The notes beneath the pieces are model-generated. The model was given only the letters and a program-made list of their open reading frames with translations. It did not search any database and was not told the DNA's origin. From the NCBI RefSeq assembly GCF_963576675.1, contig NC_088916.1, forward strand, positions 12,748,501-12,812,500: a stretch of DNA of 64,000 nt, read 5' to 3'. This DNA comes from Euphorbia lathyris. Its lineage: Eukaryota; Streptophyta; Magnoliopsida; Malpighiales; Euphorbiaceae. This document shows, piece after piece, positions 11,025 to 22,959 of this stretch. Each line of letters opens with the position of its first letter. Within the stretch, counting starts at the first letter, position 1. The translations under genes and the position numbers were made by a program.

Positions 11025-13988
11025 ATGACAAAGATCTCAATGAACATCTCCGGTGCCGGTAACTCCCAAAACCGCTCCGATGACAATCCCACTTCTCCTA
11101 CCCAGCGCAATCTCACTGGAGCGGCTACGCCGAGCAAGAAAGCTCAAAATGTCCAAGCTACTTCCTCTAAGGAGAAACAGCAAACAAAGGACAAGGGCAA
11201 GAAAGTTGTGCAACGCACCTACGTTCCAGTCTTTGGAAGTGTAAAGGGGTGGAAGATTGACCAATCTCGTTGGTTTTCACCCGATTTCGTGGATGCTGAG
11301 CAACCTTTTTGCGAGTGGATCAAACAAAATGGCTGGACCGAGCTATTCTCAGTACGGGACTACACTTACCCTGAGTTGGTACGTGAATTTTATGCCAACC
11401 TAAAAGTTGCCAAAGAAGATAGGAACTACCTGGCTACAAATGTTCGAGGAAAGAACATCTCCATCAACCCAGCATACATTGCCTCGCTTTTCAAACTAAA
11501 GAACGAAGGAGCTATACTTCGTAAGTCTGGTGACCATGACAAAATCGACTACGTTAAGACCTTCTGCAAACCCGAGGGACACAAAGGTGAAATTTCTAGC
11601 ACTTCCATGGGCCAGCATCAAAAGATGGCCCATTACATCTTGACAAATTTCCTCTACCCCAAAATTAACTACACCAACTCAGCAACCAACTTCGAGCAGT
11701 GCTTCATATGGCACATGCTGACCTACACGCCGATCAATATGCATGTGTTTATCATCGGTGGGTTTCTTCGAAGTACGGGGACTCTTAGGCTGGGTTCCTT
11801 CATCACTTGAATTCTCCAGGATCACAAGGTAGACACAGTTTCGGAAATTCGAGTTCAGGGAACCGAAATTACGGCTGCTGCCCTATTTGGTTTGGCATAT
11901 GACCTACCAATTGTGCCAAAGGAAGGAAAAGGGGAAGCTAAACAAAATGCTGAGGGGGCAACCACTGAGGGGGCTGTGACTCGCAAAGGCAGAACACAAC
12001 GAAAGAGGAAAGCTGAGCAAAGCACTTCTAAAGGAGCTGCCACTGCCCCAAAAAGGATCAAAGTTGTATGCAAACAAACACAACTTCCAACTCAGCAAAG
12101 TCCTGGTGCATCTAGGTCAGCTTCGAAACGACCTAGGGAAGCTGAGCCTGAGATAGAGGAAAGGGACGAAGTTGATAAGCAACCGCTGAGCAAGAAGAAG
12201 AAGAAACTCAACTTTGAGTTAAGACCCATCACAGCTATACCGACAGACATCGTCATTCCTCCTAACTCTCACTATGCACAGAGTCAAGGAATTAACGCCG
12301 AGCAACAGGCTGAGGAAGAACACGACCAAAATCCAGTAAGTGGTCAGCTTGATGAAGAAGAGTTGGATGACCAGTCTGGAGAAGATGCACAGGATGATGA
12401 GTCAGATGAGGAAGACAGTGGTCAGGATGACACTGAAGAAACTACCGAGGATGAGCAGTTCGAACCAATCAACACTAAGTTGGTTGAAGAAGAAGAAGCT
12501 GAGCACACAGAAACTACTGCTGCTGTTCAACAAGAACCCTCACCAAGTGACTCTATTGAGTCCATTCCTTGTGACCCCACTCCTCCAAAGCTTAAAAGAC
12601 TCAAAAAGAAGAGAGCCATTCGAAAACCAGTCATTGACCTACTGGGAGACTCCCCGCTGGGAGATGAAATCACTGACCTTACTGAGGTACAACTCAAATA
12701 CTTCTCCAACCCTCCTGAATCTGATCAAGGGGACTTAGAAAATCAAGCCTCTATTTCTCCAAAGGAACATACCGACTTAAATGCCGCCGCAAATCCAAGC
12801 AATACCGAGCAACTGCTCGATGATTCTACTCCTCAAACTGATGAGCAAGTTAAGGAATTACCTGCCCAGGTGGATGCTGAACTTCCTCCAATACCATCAC
12901 CAAGTCAGCTTCAGCCTGACTCAGTGCAAGGAACTCCTTCTGCCGATCCTCCACTTCCCCAAGTAAATGTGCAGAATCTGCCTCAGTCAGCTTCAACTGA
13001 CTATGCTGGAACTCCAAATGCCGAGCTGAACCTAACACTGCCTCTAACTGGTTCTACTCCATCTCGGGCATCTGGACCAACGCTGGATGGATCCTTTAAC
13101 TATAACATTGCCTCTGAGTCTGGTAGACGCATTGTTGACTCAGCTCAAGCACTCATTCAGGATCTCCAAAGATCAAGCACCCATGCCACTGAATCCAGCA
13201 CTGTTGAGACAACACAACTTTCATCAATCACTCAGCTTCTAACTGAGATAAAGGGTATGAAGGATCTTCTGAGTGTTCTAACTTCTTTGCAATCTCAACA
13301 GCCCCGGCAGGACTCTATTCTAAAAATAGCAGAACTCCAGCTGACCATTGTAAATCATATGAATTCTCTACATCAGGAATTCCATCAACTGTTAGCTGCG
13401 AACTCAGCCTATGCCACTTCTGCCGAAGTCCAACATCTCTTTCGCCAACTTAACACTGAGCAAGAGAAAACAAACCATCAGCTTTCCACCTCCTCCCAAT
13501 GCTCCATTGAACAAATTTCTGAGGCTGTGCGTCTGCTGAACTTGAACAGGCAAGAGATGGCCACTGATGAGCTTAAGACGAACGAGATTCTGAAGTATTC
13601 TCGAGCAATCTACAGTGATGTGCACAAAATCCAGGGTCAGCGCGAGTATTATGACTCATCTCTGCTAAAGATGTTTCATCAAGCTTTTGCAATCCTCACT
13701 GACACCATACACTGGATTGGCAAGTCTCAAGCCGATGTCTTAAGCATGCTCAGTGCTGCCAAAATTGGTATTCCTCGAGTCATTATCGATGATGGTGTTC
13801 CAATCTTCGATGGGATGAATGAAAGCTCGAAGAAGCTAAAAGCCTTCTCTCAGCGTCTAGCTCAAGCTGCAAATGACTCAATCTTCATTCCCAAATCTGA
13901 TGATGTCAAAAAGGGGGAGAAAGATCAACCCCGAACTCAGCAAGCTTCTGGAAGTCAGCAACAGAAGGGCAAGGGCAAACTAAAGTAG
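11025..13988 (+). pseudogene. Third (post-pol, envelope-position) ORF of E2, one internal stop
   Basis: A long ORF between pol and the 3' LTR, where Sireviruses often carry an envelope-like gene. The start ATG at 11025 gives MTKISMNISGAG. The N-terminal part (about residues 70-260) resembles the putative plant transposon protein domain (Pfam PF20167 type), with RWFSPDFVDAEQPFCEWI and EQCFIWHMLTYTPINMHVF. After an in-frame TGA (11808-11810) the same frame runs to 13988 as a charged, Glu/Lys/Pro/Ser/Gln-rich region with a probable coiled coil near the end (ITQLLTEIKGMKDLLSVL onward). I see no clear signal peptide or transmembrane anchor. The function is unknown and 'envelope' describes position only. 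Confidence 0.75.
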
Positions 13989-14536
13989 CTGTAGTTTATA
14001 TTGAATAGGATAGACTAGTTGTTGTCCTTTGAACCCTATTTTTCTTTTGATTAACTCTGTTTGTGCTGACTATAAAAAAATTATATGCATCTCTATCCTT
14101 TTTCGAAATGACTATCTTTATGCGATGTTTACGTAAGTAACTAATATAATTTGTTAAAAACGCATCTTCATTGAATCATCTGTGCTTTACTGTCTATATC
14201 AATTGATGATATGTTTGTTGTGTTGATCATGCATGTTGACCACTTCTTATATGTCCACTTAACTAAAACTCATTGAACAAATTTTACTCAGCGCTCTCTG
14301 ATATTTAAACCTTCCGCGTAAAACTGAGTGAAATAGAATATGTTCCATAGCTGACCTATCTCTGAAAACTGGCCTTAGACTTACTCAATTAAACCTTTAA
14401 ATGTTTAGAGTAAAACTAAGTCAGTAGCTCAACCCTTACTGGGGAGTTATTTGATAAAACAGGTCAACTATCATGGGGGAGCTCAACACTGAGTTCTTCG
14501 ACTGAATATTTTTGCCAACATCAAAATGGGGGAGTT
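13989..14536 (+). other. 3' untranslated region of E2 with polypurine tract
   Basis: Non-coding. The polypurine tract AAAATGGGGGAG (14523-14534) ends two bases before the 3' LTR and primes plus-strand DNA. Similar G-rich stretches occur upstream (GGGGAG near 14440 and ATGGGGGAG near 14473). Multiple tract-like repeats before the 3' LTR have been described for Sireviruses. Confidence 0.75.
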
Positions 14537-15840
14537 TGTTGAAACACCTTTCCACATGATTTTGATTTGACAAAATTATTTAAGTAAAAATATTCTAGCA
14601 CATTAAATTTAATAAGCTTTGATTTATTACACTAATGTGTTTGTTCAATGTTGAGTTTAATTGTGTATAAGACATTGAGAATAAAAAGACCAAAGGCCCA
14701 TTTAGTGGAAGTCAAGCCCAAGTCAACACATCAACACCATTCGGCTTAGAAGTTCAAAACGAAGCCGTATCAACCAAAACGACGACTCAGCAAGAGAAGG
14801 ATCGAGAAGCCTTCGTGGTAAAAGCTTCAAGATGAAGCTGCTGAGTTGGACAACAAAGCAATCAGAACAGCGGCAGGAAATGTTCAACTTCTAGATAAAG
14901 TATTTCTACTTTGGGTAAAGTTCAGAAGGCGCAGAAAGCTGTCTCGTGGACTTTTCCATAAATGGCGAAACATTCTGCCGAAGACTGACGAAGACAGAAG
15001 ATGCAAGAATTCTATTGGCCAACGACGCTGAGCACGCATAGAGTGACAACGACAGGAAGTCGTTTCCCTCCAACGGTTATTTCAAAATTCGAAATGACCA
15101 GGTGCCTCAAGTGTCACTATATAAAGGCCATCCAGTTGCTTTATTCGATGCAGATCTTCAACTAGCAATCACGCTGACCAAATTCATACTCGAAGAATCT
15201 GTGAGAAAAGTAAAGCAAATACCTTACACTAATTTCCATATTCTGTGTAAAAGTCTAGAGTGATTTCCAATCATCTAAAGTGGCTTAGCAATTGTTGTTT
15301 AGGACCATCTCATCATCATTTCTAGAAGTATAGAAAGGAGAGGCTGAGTACTTGGTTATAGTACTCAGCGGTAGAATAGAAGTGAGTAGAGGTATAGAGG
15401 AAGGTACTCTTGTTATACTCAGCTTCTAGTTGTAAAAGGTTTAGTGCTCTACCTTTAAAGAGCTCAGTAGAGAATTCGAAAGCTCGGAACGTGTTCCGGG
15501 GACAGGACGTAGGCATAGAGGCCGAACCTGGATAAATCTGCTGAGTAACATCTTTCTAACCTTAAACTCCTTTGATATATATATTGCTTGCTTAAAAACT
15601 GAGGTCACGCTGAGTTGTGTGCATTGAGTATCTGAGTTCAGGAATAGACTCAAGTGCTATCTCCTGACTCAAGGAAAGAAGCTGACTTAGTCACCGGTTG
15701 ACTAAGCTAGTGTCTTAAGTTCACTCAGCGCGCTGTGTAAACTCTTTTAAAAGAAAAAGAAGTCAGCCTTAACGTACCAAAATTTTAATAGTTCCTATCC
15801 CCCCCTTGGAACTAACTTGTTACGTTATAAGGGACCAACA
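14537..15840 (+). repeat. 3' LTR of E2
   Basis: TGTTGAAACACC...GGGACCAACA, 1,304 bp. It has the same TATA box and transcribed leader as the 5' LTR. It preserves the uninterrupted target of the CACTA insertion (gacaacgacaggaag near 15044-15059), which proves the edges of that transposon. Differences from the 5' LTR are few by eye, so E2 is fairly recent. Confidence 0.92.
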
Positions 15841-15845
15841 AATAT

Positions 15846-15944
15846 TAGATGGACTCTTCCTTGTATTCAATATAAACAGCTCTGTATCGTTGTGTTAATA
15901 TACGAAAAATCAATTTACTCCCCTTGGAATCTATATCTCTTACA
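15846..15944 (+). repeat. 3' LTR of E1, second part
   Basis: This continues the E1 LTR after the E2 insertion, with the duplicated aatat at 15841-15845 just before. It contains text typical of copia R-U5 (a TCTGTATCG segment) and ends near TCTCTTACA. The exact end (15944 or 15946) is uncertain by two bases because the outside duplication cannot be checked within the window. Confidence 0.75.
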
Positions 15945-16676
15945 CACGAAATATAAATATTAGCTTTCGTTTCGCTCAAACCTGCCTTCTACAACCTCCG
16001 AAATCGAGCCCGAAAGTCCCACATAATCATCATTTCTATCCTAGAATTGCTGCTAACTTAAATATCAAATTGCTGTTCAAGTCCTTGAACTCTCTGAACT
16101 GCTCCAAATTCGCCCAGAATTACCCGGACAATGCAACAACCCCCGAGACAAGTTTCTGAAGTTTCAAGCCTCATTTTCATGCATCCCAACCATGTCAATA
16201 AGATCGGTTAATTTCATTTAATCCCGTACATTTTTTTATGACTTGTCTATATTTCTAGCTTTTAAATTTTTTATTTCAAGTTGTAATTTTCATGCTTTAT
16301 GCTCATATTTGTAATCCAAAAACATTGAAAAAATTATGAAATCAATAAAAAAAATATAAAAGAAAATTAAAAAATTATATCTTTGTGTTGTTTTTATTGC
16401 TTTTATATACTCATCTTAAAGAATAGTTTTCCGACCGACCTGTCAAGTAGCACCATAGGGGCCGAAGACCATTATTTTTATTTTCAGTGCTTATAACGGT
16501 CTCAATCGCTTTTCGTTTAGAATTCAAGTCATTTAGGTGCATTTTATTTATTTTATTCAATTACCATTTTACCCTTTCAAAGTTTCTCTGGCACATCTGC
16601 ATTATTTTTACCATTTTTAATCCCCACACTCGCGTATCAAGGTTGAAAATTGGATATTTCAAAAATATCGTCAACA
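15945..16676 (+). repeat. Repeat family R, copy C (3' part)
   Basis: This text recurs, diverged, at about 23705-24458 (copy A) and 25530-26990 (copy B). Shared landmarks are TTCGTTTCGCTC, CCCAGAATTACCCGGACAA, GACCGACCTGTCAAGTA and a terminal near-palindrome ATATTTCGAAAATATCG. E1 was inserted into it, since the homologous run in copy A (near 23710) continues across the E1 boundary. The family may be an LTR or a leader region of an old retroelement; I cannot place it. Confidence 0.7.
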
Positions 16677-16679
16677 AAT

Positions 16680-18245
16680 GTAAAAATATGGAGCACAAAA
16701 AACGTGAAAACATTACAAAACACGAGAATATGCAAAAAAACACGGAAACCATGAAAACATGAACAAATGCGAAAAACACGAAAACGCAAAAAAGCAAAAA
16801 GGCAAATACGCGAAAAAAACACAAAACAGGAATAACGCGAAAAAGTGACAAAACACGACATATACAAAAACGTGAAAAATACAAAAAACACAAAAACGTA
16901 AAAAATACAAAAACTACGAAAACGTGAAAACTTGAAAAATGCTAAAACACACAAACGTGACAATATGTGAAAAACGCGATAAACATGAAAATGGAAAAAA
17001 TGCAAACAAAACAAGAAAACATGATAAAATACGAAAAACATGAAAAAAACGTGAATAACACAAAAAAGTAACAAAATACAAAAATACAAAAACTCGAAAA
17101 AAAAAGGAAAAAACCGAAATGTGGAAACACAATAGCATGAATAACATGAAAAAATGAGAAAATGAGAAAAATGCGAAAATATGAACAAATGCGAAAAACA
17201 AGAAAACTTGAAAAATACGAAAATATGAAAAAACGTTATAAACGTATTTTTTACATTTTCGTGTTTTTAACATTTTTTTTTTCACATTTTTGTGTTTTTA
17301 ATTTTTTTCACGTTTTCGTGTTTTTCGGTTTTTCACGTTTTTCGCTTTTTTCACGTTTTTCAGTTTGTTTCACATTTTCGTGTTTTTCCAATTTTTTCAT
17401 GTTTTTCTATTTTTAATATTTTTTAAATTTTTGTGATTTTCACTTTTTATGTTTTCACGTTTTTTGCGTTTTTTCACGTTTTTCACGTTTTTCTATTTTT
17501 CATATTTTTTAATGTTTTTAACTTTTTTTACATTTTCGTGTTTTCCACATCTTTTCAGGTTTTTTATGTGTTTTTTATATTTTCTTGTTTTCATGGGTTT
17601 TTTTCTACATTTTTTCCTATTTTTACGTTTTCACAGCTTGGAGGACTGAAGAGTGACAAAGGGATGCAGCGGTGAGGGGTAGGGGAATACCTAAGCAAAC
17701 TTGGAGGAGGGTGATCGAGAGTGATATGAGTTTATTGGGGATTGAGGAAAATATGGTAGTGGATAGAAAAGAGTGGAGGGATAGAATTTGTGCCGCTGAC
17801 ACAACTTGATTTCACGGTTTTATATGATGGTTCATGTTAGCCGACCCCGAATCATTTCGGGACTAAGACTTTATTGTTGTTGTTGTTGTTTTACGTTTTC
17901 ACAGCTTTCCATATCTTTAGTTTTTTTTTATGTGTTTTACTGTTTGCACATTTTTTGTGTTCTTTTCATATTTTGCGTGTTTTTTTGTGTTAACCCGTTT
18001 ATATGTTTTTCACGTTTTCACTCTTTTCCACTTTTATTTCATGTTTTTTTTGGTGTTTCTAATGTTTTTTTTTTGCGTTTTTACATTTTGTGTGTTTTAT
18101 TATTTTCTACCTTTTTTCGTGTTTTTACAATTTTTTTGTTCTTCATGTTTTTATTGTTTTTTCATTTTTAATATTTTTTCTGTTTTTCGTGTTTTTTTCG
18201 TCTTTCTTGTTTTCCATTTTTCTGTTTTTTATATATTTTTTTAAA
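16680..18245. repeat. Low-complexity A-rich then T-rich tract (imperfect inverted repeat)
   Basis: From about 16680 to 17235 the strand is a degenerate repeat of AAAACACGAAAAACGTG units. From about 17236 to 18245 it is the complementary type, TTTTCACGTTTTTCGTG. The switch is at AAAACGTTATAAACGTATTTT. The two halves could fold on each other. A small LINE splits the T-rich arm. Phe-rich or Lys-rich reading frames seen here are artefacts of the composition. Confidence 0.85.
17640..17888 (+). mobile_element. 5'-truncated RTE-type LINE with perfect target duplication
   Basis: A 249-bp non-LTR retrotransposon tail. One frame (17675-17809) reads as the C-terminus of an RTE-type reverse transcriptase polyprotein (RGRGIPKQTW, then VVDRKEWRDRICAADTT and stop). 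It is followed by the plant RTE 3' end GCCGACCCCGAATCATTTCG and a TTG-repeat tail. The 19-bp segment TTTTACGTTTTCACAGCTT stands on both sides (17621-17639 and 17889-17907), as expected for target-primed reverse transcription. Confidence 0.9.
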
Positions 18246-18638
18246 TAAAATATATTAAATATTTGAACAATTTATAGTAAGAATTAAAATTTTAAAAGAA
18301 ATTCTCTCCAAAATTTTAAAAGTTGAATAAAAAAATTATCTATTCCATTCTATGCAAATTTTCATCGCAATTAATGAATGACAAATGATACTATAACTCT
18401 ATCTCAAAATCACTACCTTGTATAGAAAACCTAAAAACACATTTTCCAATTTTCAATTCAAACAGTAGCAATAACAATAATGTGACACAAATCACTCAAT
18501 GCCAGTAAAACCTCAATCATATTTGTATATGTTAAAAATAAAAAATACTTGAAAATATTGTATTTTCTTATATATTTGTAGAAAATCTTAAAAATTGTCA
18601 AGTTAAAAATGATTATATCTTCCCAGATTAGTGGCATA
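18246..18638. other. Non-coding AT-rich spacer
   Basis: I see no gene, RNA or clear mobile element here. The sequence is AT-rich and unique within the window. Confidence 0.6.
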
Positions 18639-18780
18639 CACTAGTGCTCACCTGGACCCTGAATGATCAAAATGAATTTGATCATTCACCGTTAGATTCA
18701 TCAGACTTATTAAATCTAAACCTTGAAATGGTAAATGACCAAATTCATTTGATCATTCAAGGTCCATGTAAGCACTACTG
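18639..18780. mobile_element. MITE-like inverted repeat
   Basis: The left arm (CACTAGTGCTCACCTGGACC...) and the reverse complement of the right arm (CAGTAGTGCTTACATGGACC...) match with a few differences over about 50 bases. The centre is an unpaired ACCGTTAGATTCATCAGACT segment. It is about 142 bp and has no coding capacity, a typical MITE form. No convincing target duplication is visible. A shorter relative with the same centre lies upstream of the P450 at 27671. Confidence 0.65.
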
Positions 18781-19180
18781 CTGAAGTAACATAAACATAT
18801 TCTGAGCATAATTGATGCTTCCAATCCAATCCTTCCCCATCAAAAATTTCCATTATCATCAAACCATATTCAATCCCCTTGACATCTAGGGTGTGAAAAG
18901 AAAGTAGTAAAAACTAAAATAAGTAACTCTGGCAATTAGAAAAAAACAAAAATTTACATATTGATTCATTGCTTTCAAGTTTCTTAACACATAATTTTTT
19001 TTTATAGTATTATGAATTTGTACTAAATCTTACAATTCAGCCCAATTCACGAGTCATGGTTTGCAAAAATGAGGATTTTGATACACGAGTCAAATATCGA
19101 TTTGACAATCATGGTAACGGTAGAGAAACATCATAAAACAAAATAGACTAATTTAAGATGTTATATAATCTAATATCAAA
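18781..19180. other. Non-coding spacer
   Basis: AT-rich sequence with no feature I can support. Confidence 0.55.
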
Positions 19181-19582
19181 TTATAATAATTTGGATATTT
19201 TTGGCACTAACGTGACCTCTTCTCTTTGTGCTCCAACTTCATCAACATAAGTCATCATTAACAACATCTCATTTTCATCTAGTTCTCCATAATTCGATTG
19301 TTTTCCCAAAGTGGGAAAGTGACCAAGATTGTGACATCGATAGCATTTGGTAGAGGCTTTCATGAACAAAGATCGAAGTAGACAGCTTTGAAGTTCATCT
19401 ACTGTAAGAATATTGTTTGACTCTTTAATAGAACAAACTAGATAATTAAATTTCGGCACTAGGGATCTCAGAATCTTCCCTATAATTTCTCGCTCTTGCA
19501 CTATCTCTCCACACGCTTTCATGCGTTTAATAATGGAGAGATTTTTCCCAAAATAACTATTAACAATCTCTCCTTCCTTCAT
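19181..19582 (-). pseudogene. Copia-type gag relic
   Basis: A 133-residue frame on the minus strand resembles the UBN2-type gag of copia elements: VNSYFGKNLSIIKRMKACGE, ILRSLVPKFNYLVCSIKES, then the start of a nucleocapsid zinc knuckle (CYRCHNLGHF) whose last cysteine is missing. No protease, integrase or LTR is found next to it, so it is an isolated fossil. It lies between spacers with no coding neighbour. Confidence 0.7.
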
Positions 19583-21990
19583 TTTGAGTACTTTGAATTA
19601 TGTCTTCGATGTCTAGAATTAAGCCCTTTTTACCCTCATGGAACCCTTGAACGTCTGCTTTATGGAATCCTATATGTTCTTTGAGATATCATCATTGAGA
19701 ATTGTCTCTATAATTTATTTATCAGTGGCTTGATAGAGGTAAAAATATAAGGTTTAATGACCATACCGTAAAGAATTAAATTTCAGCGACTATAACATGA
19801 AAATAGATACAGTTCAGTAGTCATGAGTGTAATTTACCTCTCATTAAAAGTAATAGATACCTATGTTTGGTGATTGTGATAGATAGGTTAGCCAAGAAAG
19901 GAATACTCCCATAATTCCTTTCAAAATAGCATTATTTTTCTTGTTAAAACAAAGAAAATTTGTTTGGGTTTCATCTTACTTTAGCGTATGGTTAACAGTA
20001 TTGCCCATTATTTAGAAAAAAAAAATTCTTTTCTTTTTTCTATTCCGTGTGACTAGAATTTTGCTCCAAATTTTGTCCGAGTTATTGCTATCAATGATGT
20101 TAACCTGTTGTGATAATTAATGAAAGTTTCTATTTAAAGAAAACACATTTATCAATATTTTGGAAGCTATCATGCCAGCTGGATGCTGTTAGAATTCCGA
20201 AGTTCTTTTTGGTCTGCAAGGTTGAGTATCATACATCCCAACTAGGTTGGCATCCCTGATTCTCAATCCGACCCCCAAGATATATAAATAAATGAAAACG
20301 TTTATAGGAGAAGGAAATTAAGAAAAACGATAATAAGCAAAATTACACAAATCACTAGGAACAAATTGTTGGCAAAAGCGAGGGATAGTGTGCCACCACA
20401 GGATCCCGCTAGCTGTGACTCCGAACCGAGGGAGCGAATCGGTAGCGCTGTTTCCTTTCCGGTAAATGTTATTTTTTGGAATTATCCATTTTTTTAAGAA
20501 TCCCTATCTTGGTTATAAAGCTATCTTTGAGCAATAATTGAATTTTAGATAGCAGTTGAGATGGTGACCATATATTTGGATATTAGCATATATCCACAGC
20601 TTCGAATCCTATATTATCTAAGGTATTAATTAAGTGATGAGTTGTTTATAAACTAATGAATTAATAAAAACTAGCAAAACAACTAAACAATTAACTTGTT
20701 TAAATGAATGAATGTAAGACTAGGATTTAGGATCCCCATACTAACTCCTATGGATCAATAGATGTACGTTGTGCGTACCGAAGGTAACTCGAGACAGTGG
20801 TTTTATTTAAGAAATTAGTAACTCTGACCAAGAACTACTAAATATACTTCAAACACCCTTAGGTTGATGCTTGGTTAGGAAAAATCCCTAAGTATGTTTG
20901 AAGGCATTTAGTTACTATGAAAACCAAAGCTAAGTTGTAACCTAGACCGTGAAGCCACGCTATCCAATTAGGAAATAAGATTAACTAAATTGCTTAGTTG
21001 AATTGTTTACTTGATTAGGTTTTACAATTCAACTTCTCTGTCAATTACTTTGTTAGGTTTTTTAGATAGAGGGAAACAAATATCTTTAGCTAATTCTCTT
21101 GTTACTCTTCCTACAACACAACGTAAACACCTATTTAACGATCCATACTTGCGAAACATGGTTCACCGCCATCCTATAAAGTGGTTTAGCTCATGTTCGA
21201 GCTAAAACACGAAGGCAATGTGGGATGGACTGAAGTCGAACTCATGTTCAGCAAATTGGGTTTATAATTCAAAATTAAAAAAGGCGGAAAAGAGTAAAGA
21301 TCAAGAAAAACTTTAATTGAGTGAACTAAACTTGAAAACAAAAGATGTATAGCAAACTAATCTTACCGCTTGCTTTAACTAAATTGTAAATAGAACAAAA
21401 ATTAAATTAAGGAAAAACGAACTAAAACCAAACTATAAACGAATATTAATCAAAACACATTTTAATCAATTCAAGTTTCACCAAAATTACACTCATTCCT
21501 TCTATTCAATTTGAAACGGTCAATTTTCCTTAATAAGTCTTACAAACTTAACCAACTAATGTGAAAAGCGGGCTAATTTGGGTAATTTATACTACCTGCA
21601 TAGTTAATTTTACAAATACAAATAACTAACATATATAATTAAAACCACATTTTCGATCCATATAAAATCTCCCAAAAAATATTTCTGATATTCTAGAATT
21701 TTTATAAAATTCTTCATAATTTCTGGACAAATAAAAAACATTTTTGTTAATTTAAAATGATTTTAGAATAAAAATAAAAAAATAAATATTTTATCTATCC
21801 AAAAATTGCATAAAGTACATCAAAAAATCAATAAAATTGCAAATAGGGGTATGAAAAAAATGCAGGAAAAAAACATCGGAAGCCACCCTAGTCCCTAAGG
21901 TTAGTCGGGAAAGGATTCGATAGATCCACGAACTAAGAGCATCGGTAAGAAAACGGAAAAGAGGGAGGCGCGGGGGAGGAGAATCCTCCA
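19583..21990. other. Non-coding region, possible old retroelement remains
   Basis: No gene is supported. Parts look like degraded LTR or untranslated retroelement text, but I found neither paired ends nor a coding domain. Confidence 0.45.
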
Positions 21991-22029
21991 TTTTTGTGCT
22001 TAGGTTTTGGTGTGGCTATCTATTTATAG
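21991..22029 (-). promoter_or_regulatory. Possible core promoter (minus strand)
   Basis: On the minus strand CTATAAATAG (22029-22020) is followed about 29 bases later by an ATG (21991) that opens a 66-codon frame of unknown identity. This may be the promoter of an old LTR. The support is only the TATA motif and its spacing. Confidence 0.3.
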
Positions 22030-22959
22030 CCACTAACTAGACCTGAAGCCTAGTTACCTATTTAATTTGTATTCGATCTATTTTCCTTACGGGTGAATTA
22101 TATTCAGGGGCAGAGCTCCACCAGCCATCAGCTCCACCCTTGAATAGCGATAGTTCTGCTTCTTGTAGCCTTTCTCTATTATTGGTTTATATTTACTGTA
22201 TGTAGTTTTATTTCAGTATTTTAGAGTGGTTGAATTGGTTTAAAATGTATGCTATTTTTATTTTTTATTTTTGAAGAAAGATGTATGCTTTCAAATAAGA
22301 GGTCTTGAAATTTAAATCTCACAAATCTCATTTTATTTTAAAAAAATTTATTTATTTTTTAAATAATTATATAATTATGTTACCATTATTATTTACTTTT
22401 AATGGGCTCTTTATTTTCATAACGCTTTTGAATTCATTTTTATTACGTCTTTTGCATAAAAAAAAATCAATTTCTCACTTTTCATACTGTTGGGGGTAAT
22501 TTAATTTTCATGTTTTTAGGATAGATTGTAATTTTACTCTATAGTTAATTTATTTAAATTAAATTCATTTTGCAACAAAATAAAAATATGATAAAAATAA
22601 GAAATAATATCAAAGATTATTATTAAAACAGAAAACAAAAATAATAAAAATCAGGGGTAAATTTGAATCATTTTTTCAACAACTTCGACGAAGAAAATGG
22701 ACCCCAAAACAGTGAAATATTGGACGGCCGGTATTTGTCTTAGAAATTTCGGGATATTAGCTTTCTGGAATGTAAAAAACGAAGCAAAATGGAGCAGTAA
22801 TGAAGCGGGTGGAATTTTTCAAAAATCACTAGTGCTGAAAAACGGGTTGAACTTTTCTACAGCTTTCAAGAACGTGTTTCATGGTCTCAACTCCACTTTT
22901 CTAGCTCTTAACTCACACATGTTCTTTCCTTAACTGATGGGAAGGTAATGAAAATCATG
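22030..22959. other. Non-coding AT-rich spacer
   Basis: No gene, RNA or clear element recognised. Short reading frames here have no familiar motif. Confidence 0.5.

Larger units (their letters stand above)
426..15840 (+). mobile_element. E2: Sirevirus-like Ty1/copia element with third ORF
   Basis: A complete insertion with 5-bp duplication aatat on both sides (421-425 and 15841-15845). LTRs run TGTTGAAA...CCAACA. The order is 5' LTR, methionine-tRNA primer site, gag, pol in copia order (protease, integrase, reverse transcriptase, RNase H), a long third ORF, polypurine tract and 3' LTR. Large size (about 11.6 kb without the CACTA insert), three zinc-knuckle-like motifs in gag and an extra ORF after pol are features of the Sirevirus (SIRE/Maximus) lineage. 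The lineage name is inferred from this architecture. Gag, pol and the third ORF all carry stops or frameshifts, so it is not autonomous. Confidence 0.9.

Noticed and set aside
16561..18244. Several Phe-rich or Lys-rich frames
   Set aside because: Artefacts of the A-rich/T-rich low-complexity tract.
20340..20470. Possible LTR edge with tRNA-like text
   Set aside because: No pairing partner, primer site or clover-leaf could be confirmed.
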